DNA from: Cognataquiflexum nitidum
GTDB taxonomy: Bacteria > Bacteroidota > Bacteroidia > Cytophagales > Cyclobacteriaceae
NCBI RefSeq assembly: GCF_022538055.1
Contig: NZ_JAKZAM010000009.1
Span: 62,001 to 126,000, forward strand
Reading direction: 5' to 3'
Length of the DNA stretch: 64,000 bases
Under the pieces are notes generated by a model. The model did not search any database. It was not told where the DNA came from and saw only the letters and a program-made list of their open reading frames with translations. Both the position numbers and the translations under genes were made by a program. Position 1 is the first letter of the stretch. The number at the start of each line of letters is the position of its first letter. This document shows positions 1 through 8,553 of the stretch, piece after piece.

Positions 1-90
1 GTTGAATAAAATGGTTATAATTGTTTTAGTTGTTGTAATGGTTGAAGGGTTGTCAGGCCCGCGTTGTCATGTTGTCAAGTTCTTGGGACC
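1..90 (-). repeat. CAA-rich intergenic repeat, reverse orientation
   Basis: Read on the minus strand this edge segment is a degenerate copy of the ACAACCATTACAAC / GACAACGCG words that fill 1500-1779 and 41700-42540. Elsewhere in the window such tracts directly precede start codons in the sense direction. By analogy a minus-strand gene may begin just left of position 1, divergent from hisG. Similarity is by eye only. Confidence 0.5.
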
Positions 91-273
91 TGCTCACTGA
101 AAACTGCTTCCTCCGACTTTTCACACTTCTCGGCTATGGCTTTTTACCTCAAGAAATTAATTCACCATCTATCCTTCAAGAAGATAATCAAACCATTTAT
201 TGCCGAGAAAACTATCAATTTTGGATAAATGGCTCATTTTCAATCAAATTACAGGGTTTTTTCTGTTTAATTT

Positions 274-519
274 TTAACGGGCTAATATTCGGTTCCAAAA
301 AAACAATCCCGCTTTCTTGCTAGTTATCAAGCCTGTATTAACTTTGCTTCCGCAATGAGCAGTAAGACATCCTACAGCGTTTCTTTTTCTATCTGCACCA
401 TCCTCGGTGGGGACAATCATTTGCATCATTCCTCCTAAGGAGGAAATTTTTGACATATCGCCCGCGGACGGCTGTTGGTATATCTTTACAGCCCTATCAT
501 CCAAAATTCTTATTGGCAT
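274..519 (-). CDS. doubtful small ORF divergent from hisG
   Basis: An 81-residue open frame beginning MPIRILDDRAVKIYQQ and ending on TAA. It contains a Gly-Gly pair near the middle and two cysteines in GCLTAHCGSK. It belongs to no family I recognise, has no signal peptide or membrane segment, and lies entirely in the space between the left-edge repeat and hisG. The frame could be chance. The rest of 91-545 shows no other gene-like feature apart from the inverted repeat and the weak promoter-like site listed separately. Confidence 0.2.
   Translation of the reverse strand: MPIRILDDRAVKIYQQPSAGDMSKISSLGGMMQMIVPTEDGADRKRNAVGCLTAHCGSKVNTGLITSKKAGLFFWNRILAR
429..445. repeat. short inverted repeat upstream of hisG
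   Basis: Arms TTCCTCC and GGAGGAA are separated by TAA, about 100 bases before hisG. It could be an operator or a small hairpin in a hisG leader. No histidine-rich leader peptide was seen, so classical his attenuation is not supported. Confidence 0.35.
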
Positions 520-540
520 TTTGATACTAAACGTATATTG
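513..540 (+). promoter_or_regulatory. weak promoter-like site before hisG
   Basis: A TTG at 513-515 is followed after about 18 bases by TATATTG at 534-540, one base short of the Bacteroidota -7 consensus TAnnTTTG. It would leave almost no untranslated leader before the ATG at 546, so it may be coincidental. Confidence 0.25.
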
Positions 541-545
541 CACCC

Positions 546-1406
546 ATGAATTCAATTATCCGAATAGCCGTACAAAAAAGCGGCAGATTAAGTGAAGATT
601 CCCTCAGCCTTATTAAGGAATGTGGCATCAAATTTTACAATGGTACCGGCAAACTCAAGTCCACTTCCACCAATTTTCCAATTGAATTCCTTTTTCTTAG
701 AGACGATGACATTCCGGGATACGTCTCTGACGGCGTGGCAGATTTGGGTATCGTGGGGGAAAATGAATTGGTCGAAAAAGACAAAGACGTCACCGTGCTC
801 AAGAAATTGGGTTTTTCCAAATGCCGGCTTTCTCTTGCTATTCCCAAAGGGGAACACTATGAAAGTGTGCGTTATTTTGATGGAAAAAGCATCGCCACTT
901 CCTATCCAAAGATTCTTGCTGACTACCTCAAATCCCAAAATATATCAGCCGAGATCCATGAAATCAGCGGTTCTGTGGAGATTGCGCCAAGTATAGGTTT
1001 GGCACAAGGAATCTGTGACATCGTAAGTTCGGGTTCGACGCTGATGATGAACGGACTCAAGGAAGTGGAGGAAATCTTCAAATCCGAAGCCGTCCTGATT
1101 GGAAATAAATCCCTTGCTGAAGAAAAATTAGCGATTGTGGACAAACTTCTCTTTAGGATGAATGCTGTCCAAAAAGGGAAAAGCAATAAATATGTCCTTC
1201 TTAATGCCCCCAACGCTTCTTTGGATAAAATCATCGCTCTTATTCCCGGAATGAGAAGTCCAACGATCCTGCCACTAGCGGAAGAAGGTTGGTCTTCTGT
1301 GCATTCGGTATTGAGCGAAGACCAGTTTTGGGAAAACATCGAAGGCCTCCGTGCCGCCGGTGCAGAAGGGATTTTGGTCGTGCCAATTGAGAAAATGGTT
1401 ATTTAA
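546..1406 (+). CDS. hisG: ATP phosphoribosyltransferase (long form)
   Basis: HisG catalyses the first committed step of histidine synthesis, joining ATP and PRPP to give phosphoribosyl-ATP. The 286-residue protein starts with the typical IRIAVQKSGRLSEDSL segment, carries DLGIVGENEL in the catalytic region, and has the PRPP-binding stretch DIVSSGSTLMMNGL near residues 158-171. Length and a C-terminal domain (about 210-286) mark the long, self-contained form that is feedback-inhibited by histidine and does not need HisZ. It is first in the order hisG-hisD-hisC-hisB on one strand, separated from hisD by a 373-base repeat-filled gap. Confidence 0.97.
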   Translation: MNSIIRIAVQKSGRLSEDSLSLIKECGIKFYNGTGKLKSTSTNFPIEFLFLRDDDIPGYVSDGVADLGIVGENELVEKDKDVTVLKKLGFSKCRLSLAIPKGEHYESVRYFDGKSIATSYPKILADYLKSQNISAEIHEISGSVEIAPSIGLAQGICDIVSSGSTLMMNGLKEVEEIFKSEAVLIGNKSLAEEKLAIVDKLLFRMNAVQKGKSNKYVLLNAPNASLDKIIALIPGMRSPTILPLAEEGWSSVHSVLSEDQFWENIEGLRAAGAEGILVVPIEKMVI

Positions 1407-1779
1407 GACAAGAGATGTGAGATTTGAGACATTAGAAGCGAGAAGCGAGATTCGAGAAGATAGGTCGAAGGTAGCAGTCTCAGTTACAGATTAACAGATC
1501 CACGACCTTTCGACAACTTGAAAACCTGACAACCTACCTACGGCAGGCAGGCGCGAAGCAGACAACAATTACAACCACTACAACAATTACAACCATAAAA
1601 AATGAGACCCTTCGTGCCTCAGGGTGACGGACCAGACAACAATGACAACCCGATAACCTGACAACGCGAAGCAGACAACAATTGCAACCACTACAACAAT
1701 TACAACCATAAAAAATGAGACCCTTCGTGCCTCAGGGTGACGGACCAGACAACAATTACAACCATTTGAACCATTTTCC
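1407..1779 (+). repeat. polar intergenic repeat block between hisG and hisD
   Basis: A purine-rich part (about 1407-1462, with GAGAAGCGAGA words) starts right after the hisG stop codon. It is followed by CAA-rich sequence made of GACAACC, GCGAAGCAGACAAC and ACAATTACAACCA words leading up to the hisD ATG. A 27-base core beginning GAGACCCTTCGTGCCTC and ending GGTGACGG occurs identically at 1604-1630 and 1717-1743, 113 bases apart. The same core occurs five times at 41827-42423. Frames open across this block are repeat artefacts. Confidence 0.85.
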
Positions 1780-3072
1780 ATGAAAACCATATACAATCCG
1801 ACCAAGTCTGAATGGACCAAGGCCTTGCAGAGGCCAATTCAAAAGACAAAAGCCATTGACAAAATCGTCAAGCCGATCATGAGGAAAGTCGATCGAATGG
1901 GGGATAAGGCTTTGAAAAAATTCGCTTTGGAGTATGACCACGTCACGATCAAAAACCTGCTCGTAACCAATGAGGAGGTGCTTCAGGCCCGTGAGCAAAT
2001 AGAACCAAAACTCAAGGAGGCTATATTATTGGCCAAAGACAATATAGAAAAATTCCATGCCGCCCAAGCCCAACCTGACCTAGTCATGGAAGTAATGGAA
2101 GGCGTGACCTGCATGCGTAAATCTGTTCCGATCCAAAGGGTAGGTTTGTACATTCCTGGGGGAACAGCTCCATTATTCTCCACAGTACTGATGTTGGGAA
2201 TCCCTGCAAATCTTGCCGGCTGTGAGGAGATCGTCATCTGCACCCCACCCGACAAAGAGGGAAATATACATCCGGCCATTCTTTACACTGCCGACCTGAT
2301 CGGGATTGATAAGATAGTCAAAGCAGGTGGTGCTCAGGCCATTGCCGCGATGACTTTTGGAACAGAATCTGTTCCCAAAGTGGATAAGATCTTCGGACCG
2401 GGCAATCAATATGTGACTGCGGCCAAGCAATTGGCCACTAAAAAAGGGGTAGCCATTGACATGCCGGCAGGACCTTCTGAGGTTTTGGTATATGCCGACA
2501 GCTCTGCAATTCCTTCTTTCGTGGCGGCAGATTTACTTTCACAAGCTGAGCACGGCGTGGATTCACAGGTAATTTTGGTGGCTAGTTCCGAAAAAGTAGC
2601 CAAGAAAGTCCTCAAAGAAGTGGAAGAACAATTGGAAAATCTGCCACGAAAAGACATTGCCAAGCGGGCTTTAGACAACTCGGTAGCCGTCGTCATGGGC
2701 AAAGAAGAAAATGCCATCGAGCTGATCAACGATTATGCGCCGGAGCATTTGATTATCTGTGTCGAAAACGAGGATTTTGTAGTTTCCCAGATCGTCAATG
2801 CCGGTTCTATCTTTATCGGCAACTTCACCCCTGAATCTGCAGGTGACTATGCCTCAGGTACCAACCATACTTTGCCTACTTATGGCTATGCCAAAAACTA
2901 TAGCGGAGTCTCTTTGGATAGTTTTGTTAAAAAAATCACTTACCAGAAAATCACTGAGAAAGGCATCAAGAAACTTGGCCCCACTGTGGAAATCATGGCT
3001 GCCAATGAATTGCTTGAGGCACACAAGAATGCCGTCAGCATCCGCCTCAAATACCTAAAAGAGAAAAAGTAA
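1780..3072 (+). CDS. hisD: histidinol dehydrogenase
   Basis: HisD carries out the last two steps of histidine synthesis, oxidising L-histidinol to L-histidine with two NAD+. The 430-residue length is usual. The signature PGGTAPLFSTVLML lies at 127-139, zinc ligands Q255 and H258 in SQAEHGVDSQ, the catalytic pair E322-H323 in APEHL, D356 in SAGDYASG, and H415 near the C-terminus. All expected catalytic residues are present. Its stop codon overlaps the hisC start by one base (TAATG), so the two are probably translationally coupled. Confidence 0.97.
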   Translation: MKTIYNPTKSEWTKALQRPIQKTKAIDKIVKPIMRKVDRMGDKALKKFALEYDHVTIKNLLVTNEEVLQAREQIEPKLKEAILLAKDNIEKFHAAQAQPDLVMEVMEGVTCMRKSVPIQRVGLYIPGGTAPLFSTVLMLGIPANLAGCEEIVICTPPDKEGNIHPAILYTADLIGIDKIVKAGGAQAIAAMTFGTESVPKVDKIFGPGNQYVTAAKQLATKKGVAIDMPAGPSEVLVYADSSAIPSFVAADLLSQAEHGVDSQVILVASSEKVAKKVLKEVEEQLENLPRKDIAKRALDNSVAVVMGKEENAIELINDYAPEHLIICVENEDFVVSQIVNAGSIFIGNFTPESAGDYASGTNHTLPTYGYAKNYSGVSLDSFVKKITYQKITEKGIKKLGPTVEIMAANELLEAHKNAVSIRLKYLKEKK

Positions 3073-4133
3073 TGGCTTTTGATATCCAAAAATTCCTTCG
3101 TCCCCATATCCTAACCATCAAACCCTACTCTTCTGCAAGGGATGAATATTCGGGTCATGACGGCGTGTTTCTTGACGCCAATGAAAATCCATATGGATCG
3201 CTGACAGGGGAGGCTTTCAACCGATACCCTGATCCTTACCAACAGGAGATCAAATCCAAATTGGCCGTGATTAAAGGTGTTTCTCCAAAACAGATATTCT
3301 TGGGAAATGGGAGTGACGAAGCCATTGACCTGTTGATGCGTGCCTTTTGCAGGCCGGGAATAGACAATATCATTTTGCTACCACCGACTTATGGAATGTA
3401 TGAGGTCTCGGCCTCGATCAATGACATTGCCATCAAAAAGGTAAATCTGACTGAAGACTTTCAACTCCGGCCAAAAGAAATCATTGCGGCAATAGATGAA
3501 TACACCAAGGTTATTTTTATCTGTTCTCCCAATAACCCGAGTGGCAACAAGATGAAAAGGGAAGCCATACGTGAGATTCTGGCAGGCTTTGAAGGTTTGG
3601 TTGTCGTGGATGAAGCCTACATAGACTTTAGCGATGAGGAAAGTTTTACTTCTGAATTAGGACAATATCCAAACCTCCTTGTGATGCAGACTTTCTCCAA
3701 AGCTTGGGGACTTGCCAATCTCCGGATCGGGATGGCTTTTGCTTCGGAAGATGTCATCAGAATCCTAAATCTGATCAAACCTCCTTACAATATCTCAGGT
3801 TTGACCCAAGAGAAGGTTTTGGATTCACTTGAAAAAGCAGATGAGATCGGTAAGGTGGTGAAGACTATTTTGCAAGAAAGAGAACACCTCCAAAAGGATT
3901 TGGAAGGTTTGTCATTTATCAAAAAAATCTATCCTTCCCATGCCAATTTTCTTTTGGTGAAAGTTCCGAATGCCAAGAAAATGTATGATGACCTTGTGTC
4001 AAACAAAATCATCGTCCGCGACCGCTCCAAAGTGGTTTTGTGTGAAGATTGCCTCCGGATTACCGTGGGAACAAGGGAGGAAAATGAAGCATTTCTAAAT
4101 TCATTCAAAAAACTCGCCGGACAATCAGTTTGA
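3072..4133 (+). CDS. hisC: histidinol-phosphate aminotransferase
   Basis: A PLP-dependent fold-type I transaminase converting imidazole-acetol phosphate plus glutamate to histidinol phosphate. The 353 residues include FLDANENPYG near the N-terminus (33-42), SPNNPSG at 152-158, DEAYIDF at 180-186 and the PLP-binding lysine K210 in TFSKAWGLANLRIG. The start overlaps the hisD stop. A 164-base A+T-rich gap with inverted repeats separates it from hisB. Confidence 0.97.
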   Translation: MAFDIQKFLRPHILTIKPYSSARDEYSGHDGVFLDANENPYGSLTGEAFNRYPDPYQQEIKSKLAVIKGVSPKQIFLGNGSDEAIDLLMRAFCRPGIDNIILLPPTYGMYEVSASINDIAIKKVNLTEDFQLRPKEIIAAIDEYTKVIFICSPNNPSGNKMKREAIREILAGFEGLVVVDEAYIDFSDEESFTSELGQYPNLLVMQTFSKAWGLANLRIGMAFASEDVIRILNLIKPPYNISGLTQEKVLDSLEKADEIGKVVKTILQEREHLQKDLEGLSFIKKIYPSHANFLLVKVPNAKKMYDDLVSNKIIVRDRSKVVLCEDCLRITVGTREENEAFLNSFKKLAGQSV

Positions 4134-4149
4134 CATTTATTATCCCAAT

Positions 4150-4202
4150 ATCTGGTTTAAAACCGGATCTAAATAATTTTATTGATCCCAAATATCAATA
4201 AA
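4150..4202. repeat. two inverted repeats between hisC and hisB
   Basis: An imperfect palindrome at 4150-4168 (ATCTGGTTTAAAACCGGAT) is followed by a 9-base stem, TTTATTGAT at 4178-4186 and ATCAATAAA at 4194-4202. No T-run follows either one, so an intrinsic terminator is unlikely. They may be a regulatory or RNA-processing site that separates hisB expression from hisGDC. Confidence 0.4.
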
Positions 4203-4297
4203 TATCCAGTATCAATTAATATCTATTTGAGAAGTAAAAGAACCTCAAATCATATTTAGCTCCACAAAAATAAACGACGTTCAATTAAGAAATAAAT

Positions 4298-5392
4298 ATG
4301 AAAAAAGCACTTTTTATCGACCGAGACGGTACCATCATCGTTGAGCCGCAGACGGATTTTCAGATCGACAGTTTGGAGGATTTGGAGTTTCTCCCAGGTG
4401 TCATTTCCAACCTGAGAAAAATCGCCGAAGAATGCGACTACGAACTCGTTATGGTCACCAATCAGGATGGCATGGGGACCGCTTCTTTTCCGGAAGAAAA
4501 CTTTTGGCCGGCACACAACAAGATGATGCTTACCTTGGAAAATGAGGGTGTGAAATTCACCAAAGTCCACATCGACAAGTCCTTTGAACATGAAAACCTT
4601 CCTACCCGCAAACCGGGAATTGGAATGCTCACAGAGTATTTTGACGGTTCCTATGATTTGGCAAACTCGTATGTGATCGGGGATAGAAAGACAGATATCC
4701 AATTGGCCAAAAACATGGGCGCCAAGTCAATTTATATCGGAGATGATGACGAAAATGCGACATTTTGTTCCAAAAGTTGGGATGCGATTTACCGATTCCT
4801 AAGGATGCCGGCAAGGATCGGGGAGGTTTTCCGCAAAACATCCGAAACAGAAATCCATATCCGGGTCAATCTTGACGGCTCAGGAAAATGCGAAATCTAT
4901 ACCGGATTGCCGTTTTTTGACCACATGTTGGAGCAATTGGGGAAGCATGGAGGAACTGACCTGTTGATCGAAGTCAAAGGCGACTTGCATATCGATGAGC
5001 ACCACACGATAGAGGATACTGCTTTGGCTTTGGGTGAAGCCTACCTGAAAGCCTTGGGAGATAAAAAAGGAATTTACCGCTATGGTTTCCTGTTACCGAT
5101 GGACGATGTCTTGGCGCAGGTGGCCATCGATTTTGGAGGAAGGCCTTGGATGGTTTGGGATGCGGAATTCAAAAGAGAAAAAATCGGAGACATGCCGACT
5201 GAGATGTTTTTCCATTTCTTCAAGTCCTTCAGCGACACCGCCAAGTGCAACCTGAACATCAAAGCTGAAGGAACCAACGAGCACCATAAAATCGAGGCAA
5301 TCTTCAAAGGTCTTGCCCGCGCCATCAAAATGGCGGTCGCAAAGGATATTTCAGCCCTGAACCAATTGCCGAGTACGAAGGGAGTTCTTTAG
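4298..5392 (+). CDS. hisB: bifunctional histidinol-phosphatase / imidazoleglycerol-phosphate dehydratase
   Basis: A two-domain fusion of 364 residues. The N-terminal HAD phosphatase (about 1-165) has the nucleophile motif D8-R-D10 and removes phosphate from histidinol phosphate. The C-terminal dehydratase (about 180-364) carries [10 protein letters not shown] and [10 protein letters not shown], the metal-binding histidines of IGPD. The cysteine-rich zinc loop of enterobacterial HisB is replaced by [16 protein letters not shown] without cysteines. The genes that usually follow (hisH, hisA, hisF, hisI) are absent, and a serine hydrolase comes next. Confidence 0.95.
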   Translation: MKKALFIDRDGTIIVEPQTDFQIDSLEDLEFLPGVISNLRKIAEECDYELVMVTNQDGMGTASFPEENFWPAHNKMMLTLENEGVKFTKVHIDKSFEHENLPTRKPGIGMLTEYFDGSYDLANSYVIGDRKTDIQLAKNMGAKSIYIGDDDENATFCSKSWDAIYRFLRMPARIGEVFRKTSETEIHIRVNLDGSGKCEIYTGLPFFDHMLEQLGKHGGTDLLIEVKGDLHIDEHHTIEDTALALGEAYLKALGDKKGIYRYGFLLPMDDVLAQVAIDFGGRPWMVWDAEFKREKIGDMPTEMFFHFFKSFSDTAKCNLNIKAEGTNEHHKIEAIFKGLARAIKMAVAKDISALNQLPSTKGVL

Positions 5393-5542
5393 AAAGGATG
5401 AAGGCTGAGGGTAGAAGGATGAATTAATGATTCAGGCGCAATTGGCAGTGTTCAGTCGTAGAATGCAGTTTACAGTGTCCCGATTGGACAGTTTTCAGTT
5501 AAACAAATAACCCTTTAACCAAATAACCATTAACCATTCACC
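5393..5542 (+). repeat. polar intergenic repeat between hisB and the serine hydrolase gene
   Basis: Immediately after the hisB stop there is purine-rich sequence (AAGGATGAAGGCTGAGGG), then CAGTGTTCAGT-type words (TTTACAGTGTCC, TTTTCAGTT), and finally AAATAACCATTAACCATTCACC leading into the next ATG, written here as overlapping short words. The end resembles the leader before ppx at 11590-11612. Confidence 0.6.
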
Positions 5543-6406
5543 ATGCGTCTCCTTTATTTTCTATTGGTTTTTCTTTTTATTTCACCGTTCACTTTTGCCC
5601 AAAAACAATCCCTGCAGCAGGTTTTGGAAAAGGAAACGGCAGGTTTTCGGGGCGATGTAGGCATTTATGTCTTACATCTGAAAACGGGTGAAGAGGCGGC
5701 AATCAATGCCGATACGATATTTCCGACAGCAAGTATTGTCAAAGTTCCGATTTTGGTGGGCGTGATGGATAAGATTGAGAAAGGGGAATTGGCATACCAT
5801 CAAAAAATGGTTTACAGGGATTCGATCAAATACGGAGGTTCGGGATTGATGCAATATTTCAAAGATAGCACTGAAACTGAACTCAGCATCCTGATGTCGC
5901 TGATGATTACCTACAGTGACAATACGACCTCGCTTTGGTGTCAGGCTTTGGCGGGTGGTGGAGAGCGGATCAATGAAATCATGGAAGGTCTTGGTCTCCA
6001 ACATACACGAGTCAATTCGAGAACTCCCGGTAGGGAAGATATCTGGAAAAAATACGGTTGGGGACAGACCACTCCACGGGAGATGGCCCAACTTTTAATC
6101 AAAATCCGAAAAGGTGAAATCATCAGTCTCGCAGCTTCGGACCGAATGTACCGGTTGATGGGGAATATTTATTACGATGAATATGCCCTGTCAGCGATCC
6201 CTGCCCAAGTCCATACTGCATCCAAACAGGGAATGGTAAATGCATCCCGTTCAGAACTCGTGATGGTCAATGCCCCAAAAGGAGATTATGTCTTTTATTT
6301 CGCCACCAAAAACAACGAGGACCAACGGTGGGAAGACGACAACGAAGCCCAGTTTTTGCAAAAAACCATTTCCAAGATCTTGTGGGAATGGTTTGAGGGA
6401 GATTGA
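5543..6406 (+). CDS. secreted class A beta-lactamase-like serine hydrolase
   Basis: A signal peptide (about 1-19, ending TFAQ) precedes a penicillin-recognising fold. The active-site tetrad S64-I-V-K67 lies in PTASIVKVP, the second motif is S125-D126-N127, and the KTG-like motif is K228-Q-G230. The omega loop around GREDIWKKYG lacks the canonical E-x-x-L-N, although the glutamate in GRED could substitute. Family members are periplasmic beta-lactamases or D-alanyl-D-alanine hydrolases. Actual resistance activity cannot be judged from sequence. At 287 residues it is full length. Confidence 0.8.
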   Translation: MRLLYFLLVFLFISPFTFAQKQSLQQVLEKETAGFRGDVGIYVLHLKTGEEAAINADTIFPTASIVKVPILVGVMDKIEKGELAYHQKMVYRDSIKYGGSGLMQYFKDSTETELSILMSLMITYSDNTTSLWCQALAGGGERINEIMEGLGLQHTRVNSRTPGREDIWKKYGWGQTTPREMAQLLIKIRKGEIISLAASDRMYRLMGNIYYDEYALSAIPAQVHTASKQGMVNASRSELVMVNAPKGDYVFYFATKNNEDQRWEDDNEAQFLQKTISKILWEWFEGD

Positions 6407-6497
6407 ATGTTTACATAAATTTAAAAGGATTAGATGATTATGTAACATAGATATTTGTGAATACTAATTTACATTCAATTGATTAGGCGAGATTATT

Positions 6498-7391
6498 TCA
6501 ATTCTTCAGATTCAACTCTTTTCTCAAAAATGCATCTTCGACCTTGGTTTTGGTCCAATAGTCCACAATTTTCAGGCCTTTGCGGGTGGCTTTGGTGATT
6601 TCTTTGGTGCCGTCGGATTTGGTTTGGATTTCTTCCCAACCCATAATCTGATAGGGAAATCCCTTTTCGAAGTCAATCTTCAAAACCCTGCTACCCGAAG
6701 CGTATGCCACATCTAATTGACTTCTGCCTTCACTGAGATCCAAAATCCGTATAAATGCCTCCTCTGTTTTGAATTCCTGATGGGTGAATCTTTGGTGAAA
6801 AAGAGAAGGCAGCATCTGCACGCTTCCTGTCGGGATTTGCTTGGGATCGATGCGGATCAGGTTCCAAAGGTCATCTTCGGCTATGCCGCTAAAAGAAAAC
6901 GTATCGTCTCCTTCTTTTTCGAAGTAGGAAAAAATCTTGCCGTTGTAGCTGTCACCGCTTTTGAGATTGAGTTGGGTAAAAGTATGGCCGCACCATTCTT
7001 GGGAGGAAGCTGTAAATTTCAATCCCTGACTTTGCTCTTTGGTAGGGGTAAAAGCCGACAACATCATATGGTAAGGATAGATTCCCGTCACAAAATCCCG
7101 CGTTTGGTTCATCTTCAGGACAGATATTTTATCTGAGTTCTTGGCTTCAGGATCATCTAACTTGACCTGCTTTTTTCTCGAAAAATCCTCCGTTACAAAG
7201 ATCAAAACCGCTTCGCCTTCCCTCGCTTCTCCGTATCGGTATTGTGTCAGGTCAAAACTGCTGATTTCCGCTTTTCCCTGAAACCAATACTTGCCCCATT
7301 GTTCAAAATCAACATCAGCGCGCTGTGGCTTGGAACAGGAAATCATGATTGCCGAAAAAATAAGAAGGAAGAGGAGAGATTGATTTTTCAT
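6498..7391 (-). CDS. conserved lipoprotein of unknown function
   Basis: A 297-residue protein with a signal peptide and lipobox ending in C19 (IMISC). No catalytic motif was recognised. The body is mostly beta-predicted, with WGKYWFQGKAEISSF near the N-terminus and a C-terminal region ending in KVEDAFLRKEL. Homologues in Cytophagales sometimes carry a Maf-related name in annotations, but nothing here resembles Maf. It stands alone, converging with the serine hydrolase gene. Confidence 0.75.
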   Translation of the reverse strand: MKNQSLLFLLIFSAIMISCSKPQRADVDFEQWGKYWFQGKAEISSFDLTQYRYGEAREGEAVLIFVTEDFSRKKQVKLDDPEAKNSDKISVLKMNQTRDFVTGIYPYHMMLSAFTPTKEQSQGLKFTASSQEWCGHTFTQLNLKSGDSYNGKIFSYFEKEGDDTFSFSGIAEDDLWNLIRIDPKQIPTGSVQMLPSLFHQRFTHQEFKTEEAFIRILDLSEGRSQLDVAYASGSRVLKIDFEKGFPYQIMGWEEIQTKSDGTKEITKATRKGLKIVDYWTKTKVEDAFLRKELNLKN

Positions 7392-7465
7392 GAATTTATT
7401 GGGTTAGCTGTATTCCTAAAATTAATCAATATGCCTGAGTCTTTGGCCATTTATATTTATTAATA

Positions 7466-7825
7466 TCATTCAAGCTCTTGCCCAAAAGTTAGCAAATTAT
7501 GGTCAGGATCAAGGAGAGAAAATTCCTTCATTCCCCAAGGTTTCTCCTGCAAAGGTGCGTTTGGATGGATTGGAATTTTTTTGTCCAATAGGGACCGGTA
7601 AAACCCATCGATATCGTCAGTCCTGATGTAAACCTGTCCATAATTTTCTTTGGGATCGAGAGCCTTGAATTCAAAAAAGTGGATCTCAATTTTATCCTTA
7701 TATAACATCAGGTAACCCTCATAATCCTCAGTTCCATTTTCCTGAAAGCCCAATTTGTTGATGTAATACTCCCTTGTGATGGCTTTGTTACGCATGGGAA
7801 GTTTGGGATGGATTTCGGTGAGCAT
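7466..7825 (-). CDS. VOC-family protein, bleomycin-resistance type
   Basis: A 119-residue single-domain vicinal-oxygen-chelate protein. It has the pattern PKLPMRNKAITREYYINKLG at the N-terminus, IEIHFFEF in the middle, and a C-terminal LDPDHNLLTFGQ. The short BRP group binds drugs such as bleomycin as dimers, and others act as small lyases or dioxygenases. No substrate can be assigned. It probably forms its own transcription unit. Confidence 0.85.
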   Translation of the reverse strand: MLTEIHPKLPMRNKAITREYYINKLGFQENGTEDYEGYLMLYKDKIEIHFFEFKALDPKENYGQVYIRTDDIDGFYRSLLDKKIPIHPNAPLQEKPWGMKEFSLLDPDHNLLTFGQELE

Positions 7826-7898
7826 GGTTTAGGATTTTAAGATGAAATTACTCCTGATTTAAACTTACTTACTTTTGGTAAATTTTCAAATCCACCCC

Positions 7899-8549
7899 TC
7901 AACCTTCGTTTTTAGCTTTCTCGATCTGCTCCAAAAGGTCTGCGGCTTTCATCATCGGATCCCATTCTATACCGCCGAGGAGAAATCGAAACCATTTTTT
8001 GTCCCGATTCTCAAATCTGATATTTTTGAAAAGCCAGATCCCAAGATAGGCCATACCCAATGCGACCCCTACCATGATGCTGATTTGAAATGCATGGAGG
8101 TTTTGGAACAAATCTTTGGTCCAATAGAAAACCGTCCAAGCTGGAAGTTGCAAAAACAGTAACCTTGTGATCCAGATGGTGCTTGACTTCAGTTTGGCGA
8201 TTTTTTCTTGGGTGCTGAGAATCGGTTCGTTGATGTCCACAAGATTGATCAGGACGAGCTGATATATATACACTCCTATAGATAACTTGGTGAGGACGAT
8301 GTGAAATCCAATTGAGATCAAAAACATCGGACTGGCATATGCCCAAACATTGATAACAATGACATCCAAAAACCCAACCCAGACGATACCCACTAGGATG
8401 GCAAAGATTTTTATCGGCTGCATGCTGGAAAGCAGGGATTTGACTTTGAATTTTGTGATGTCTTCTGCATTTTGTCTATTCAGCACAAGATTTTGGGACA
8501 GCTTGCGGTCGTATGATTCCCAAAGGGCAAGGAGTTGGTTTTCTTCCAT
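7899..8549 (-). CDS. membrane protein paired with ECF sigma factor (putative anti-sigma)
   Basis: A 216-residue protein with a soluble N-terminal stretch of about 45 residues and four hydrophobic segments (roughly 46-70, 73-105, 125-145 and 155-175). It begins 4 bases after the stop of the ECF sigma gene, so the two are co-transcribed. The position is that of an anti-sigma factor, but the zinc-binding ZAS motif is absent and I recognise no family. The regulatory role is inferred from context only. Confidence 0.7.
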   Translation of the reverse strand: MEENQLLALWESYDRKLSQNLVLNRQNAEDITKFKVKSLLSSMQPIKIFAILVGIVWVGFLDVIVINVWAYASPMFLISIGFHIVLTKLSIGVYIYQLVLINLVDINEPILSTQEKIAKLKSSTIWITRLLFLQLPAWTVFYWTKDLFQNLHAFQISIMVGVALGMAYLGIWLFKNIRFENRDKKWFRFLLGGIEWDPMMKAADLLEQIEKAKNEG

Positions 8550-8553
8550 GGTT

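Noticed and set aside
429..445. GGAGG in the inverted repeat as a Shine-Dalgarno site
   Set aside because: About 100 bases from hisG and no start codon follows; Bacteroidota rarely use such sites.
274..555. His leader peptide or attenuator upstream of hisG
   Set aside because: No run of His codons and no terminator/antiterminator pair was found.
588..938. 116-residue frame antisense to hisG, and similar antisense frames in most genes
   Set aside because: Shadow of a strongly supported gene; no family match.
1587..1820. 77-residue minus-strand frame between hisG and hisD
   Set aside because: Made of the same repeat words and runs into the hisD coding region antisense.
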